Below are positions 11,801 to 11,815 of a DNA stretch of 11,815 nucleotides, piece after piece. This DNA is from Peptococcaceae bacterium UBA5752. GTDB lineage: Bacteria; Bacillota; Dehalobacteriia; UBA4068. The stretch covers positions 138,106 through 149,920 of the forward strand of contig DIFI01000021.1 in assembly GCA_002419055.1 (NCBI GenBank), given 5' to 3'. Position numbers and translations under genes: made by a program. Every line of letters starts with the position of its first letter. Within the stretch, counting starts at the first letter, position 1. The notes under the pieces were generated by a model, which did not search any database, was not told the origin of the DNA, and saw only the letters and a program-made list of their open reading frames with translations.

Positions 11801-11815
11801 AGCTGCACAGGCACT

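Overview
The window looks like chromosomal DNA of an anaerobic, low-to-mid GC Firmicute (Clostridia or Negativicutes). The reasons are near-consensus GGAGG ribosome binding sites, TTGACA/TATAAT promoters, many hairpin-plus-T-run terminators, an Fe-type superoxide dismutase and Clostridia-like ArsR, ArsP and DUF2703 proteins. Genus cannot be fixed from sequence reading alone.

Layout. Positions 1-400 hold no gene but a tandem array of a small hairpin-rich intergenic repeat. At 410-805 (-) is a small Arg/Met/Phe-rich protein of unknown role. From 1084 to 2519 (+) runs a universal stress protein, a thioredoxin-type arsenate reductase whose normal start codon appears lost, and a broken gene of unknown family, closed by a terminator. 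From 2635 to 6479 (+) is a compact arsenic/redox operon. It begins with a consensus promoter and an ArsR-type operator, then arsR, an ArsP/DUF318 permease, a ferredoxin-DUF2703 fusion, a membrane-anchored thioredoxin, a CcdA-type electron carrier and a small TM0996-type thioredoxin. The last four genes have very short gaps or overlap.

At 6576-6621 lies the 3' half of a tRNA-Arg(TCT) without its 5' half, followed by a terminator. This is the typical scar of an element integrated in a tRNA gene. Its orientation would place the arsenic genes on the element side, so the operon may be on a genomic island whose other end lies outside the window. No integrase is visible.

The right half holds a DUF7000-like gene (6834-7319, +), superoxide dismutase (7581-8156, -), a DUF998 membrane protein (8448-9095, +), a 210-bp cluster of three strong stem-loops without an assigned function, and two XRE-family regulators (9590-10699 and 10984-11739, +). 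The second regulator is membrane-anchored. The promoter, operator and ribosome binding site of the first XRE gene occur twice: once before the gene and once, orphaned, facing the 3' end of the superoxide dismutase gene.

How the genes may work together (inference). ArsC reduces arsenate using thioredoxin-type thiols, ArsR senses arsenite or an organoarsenical, and ArsP exports the trivalent species. CcdA plus the anchored and cytosolic thioredoxins and the ferredoxin-DUF2703 protein would move electrons to, or keep reduced, the cysteine-rich components. Cysteine-rich tails on ArsR, the ferredoxin fusion and the small thioredoxin suggest metalloid hand-over.
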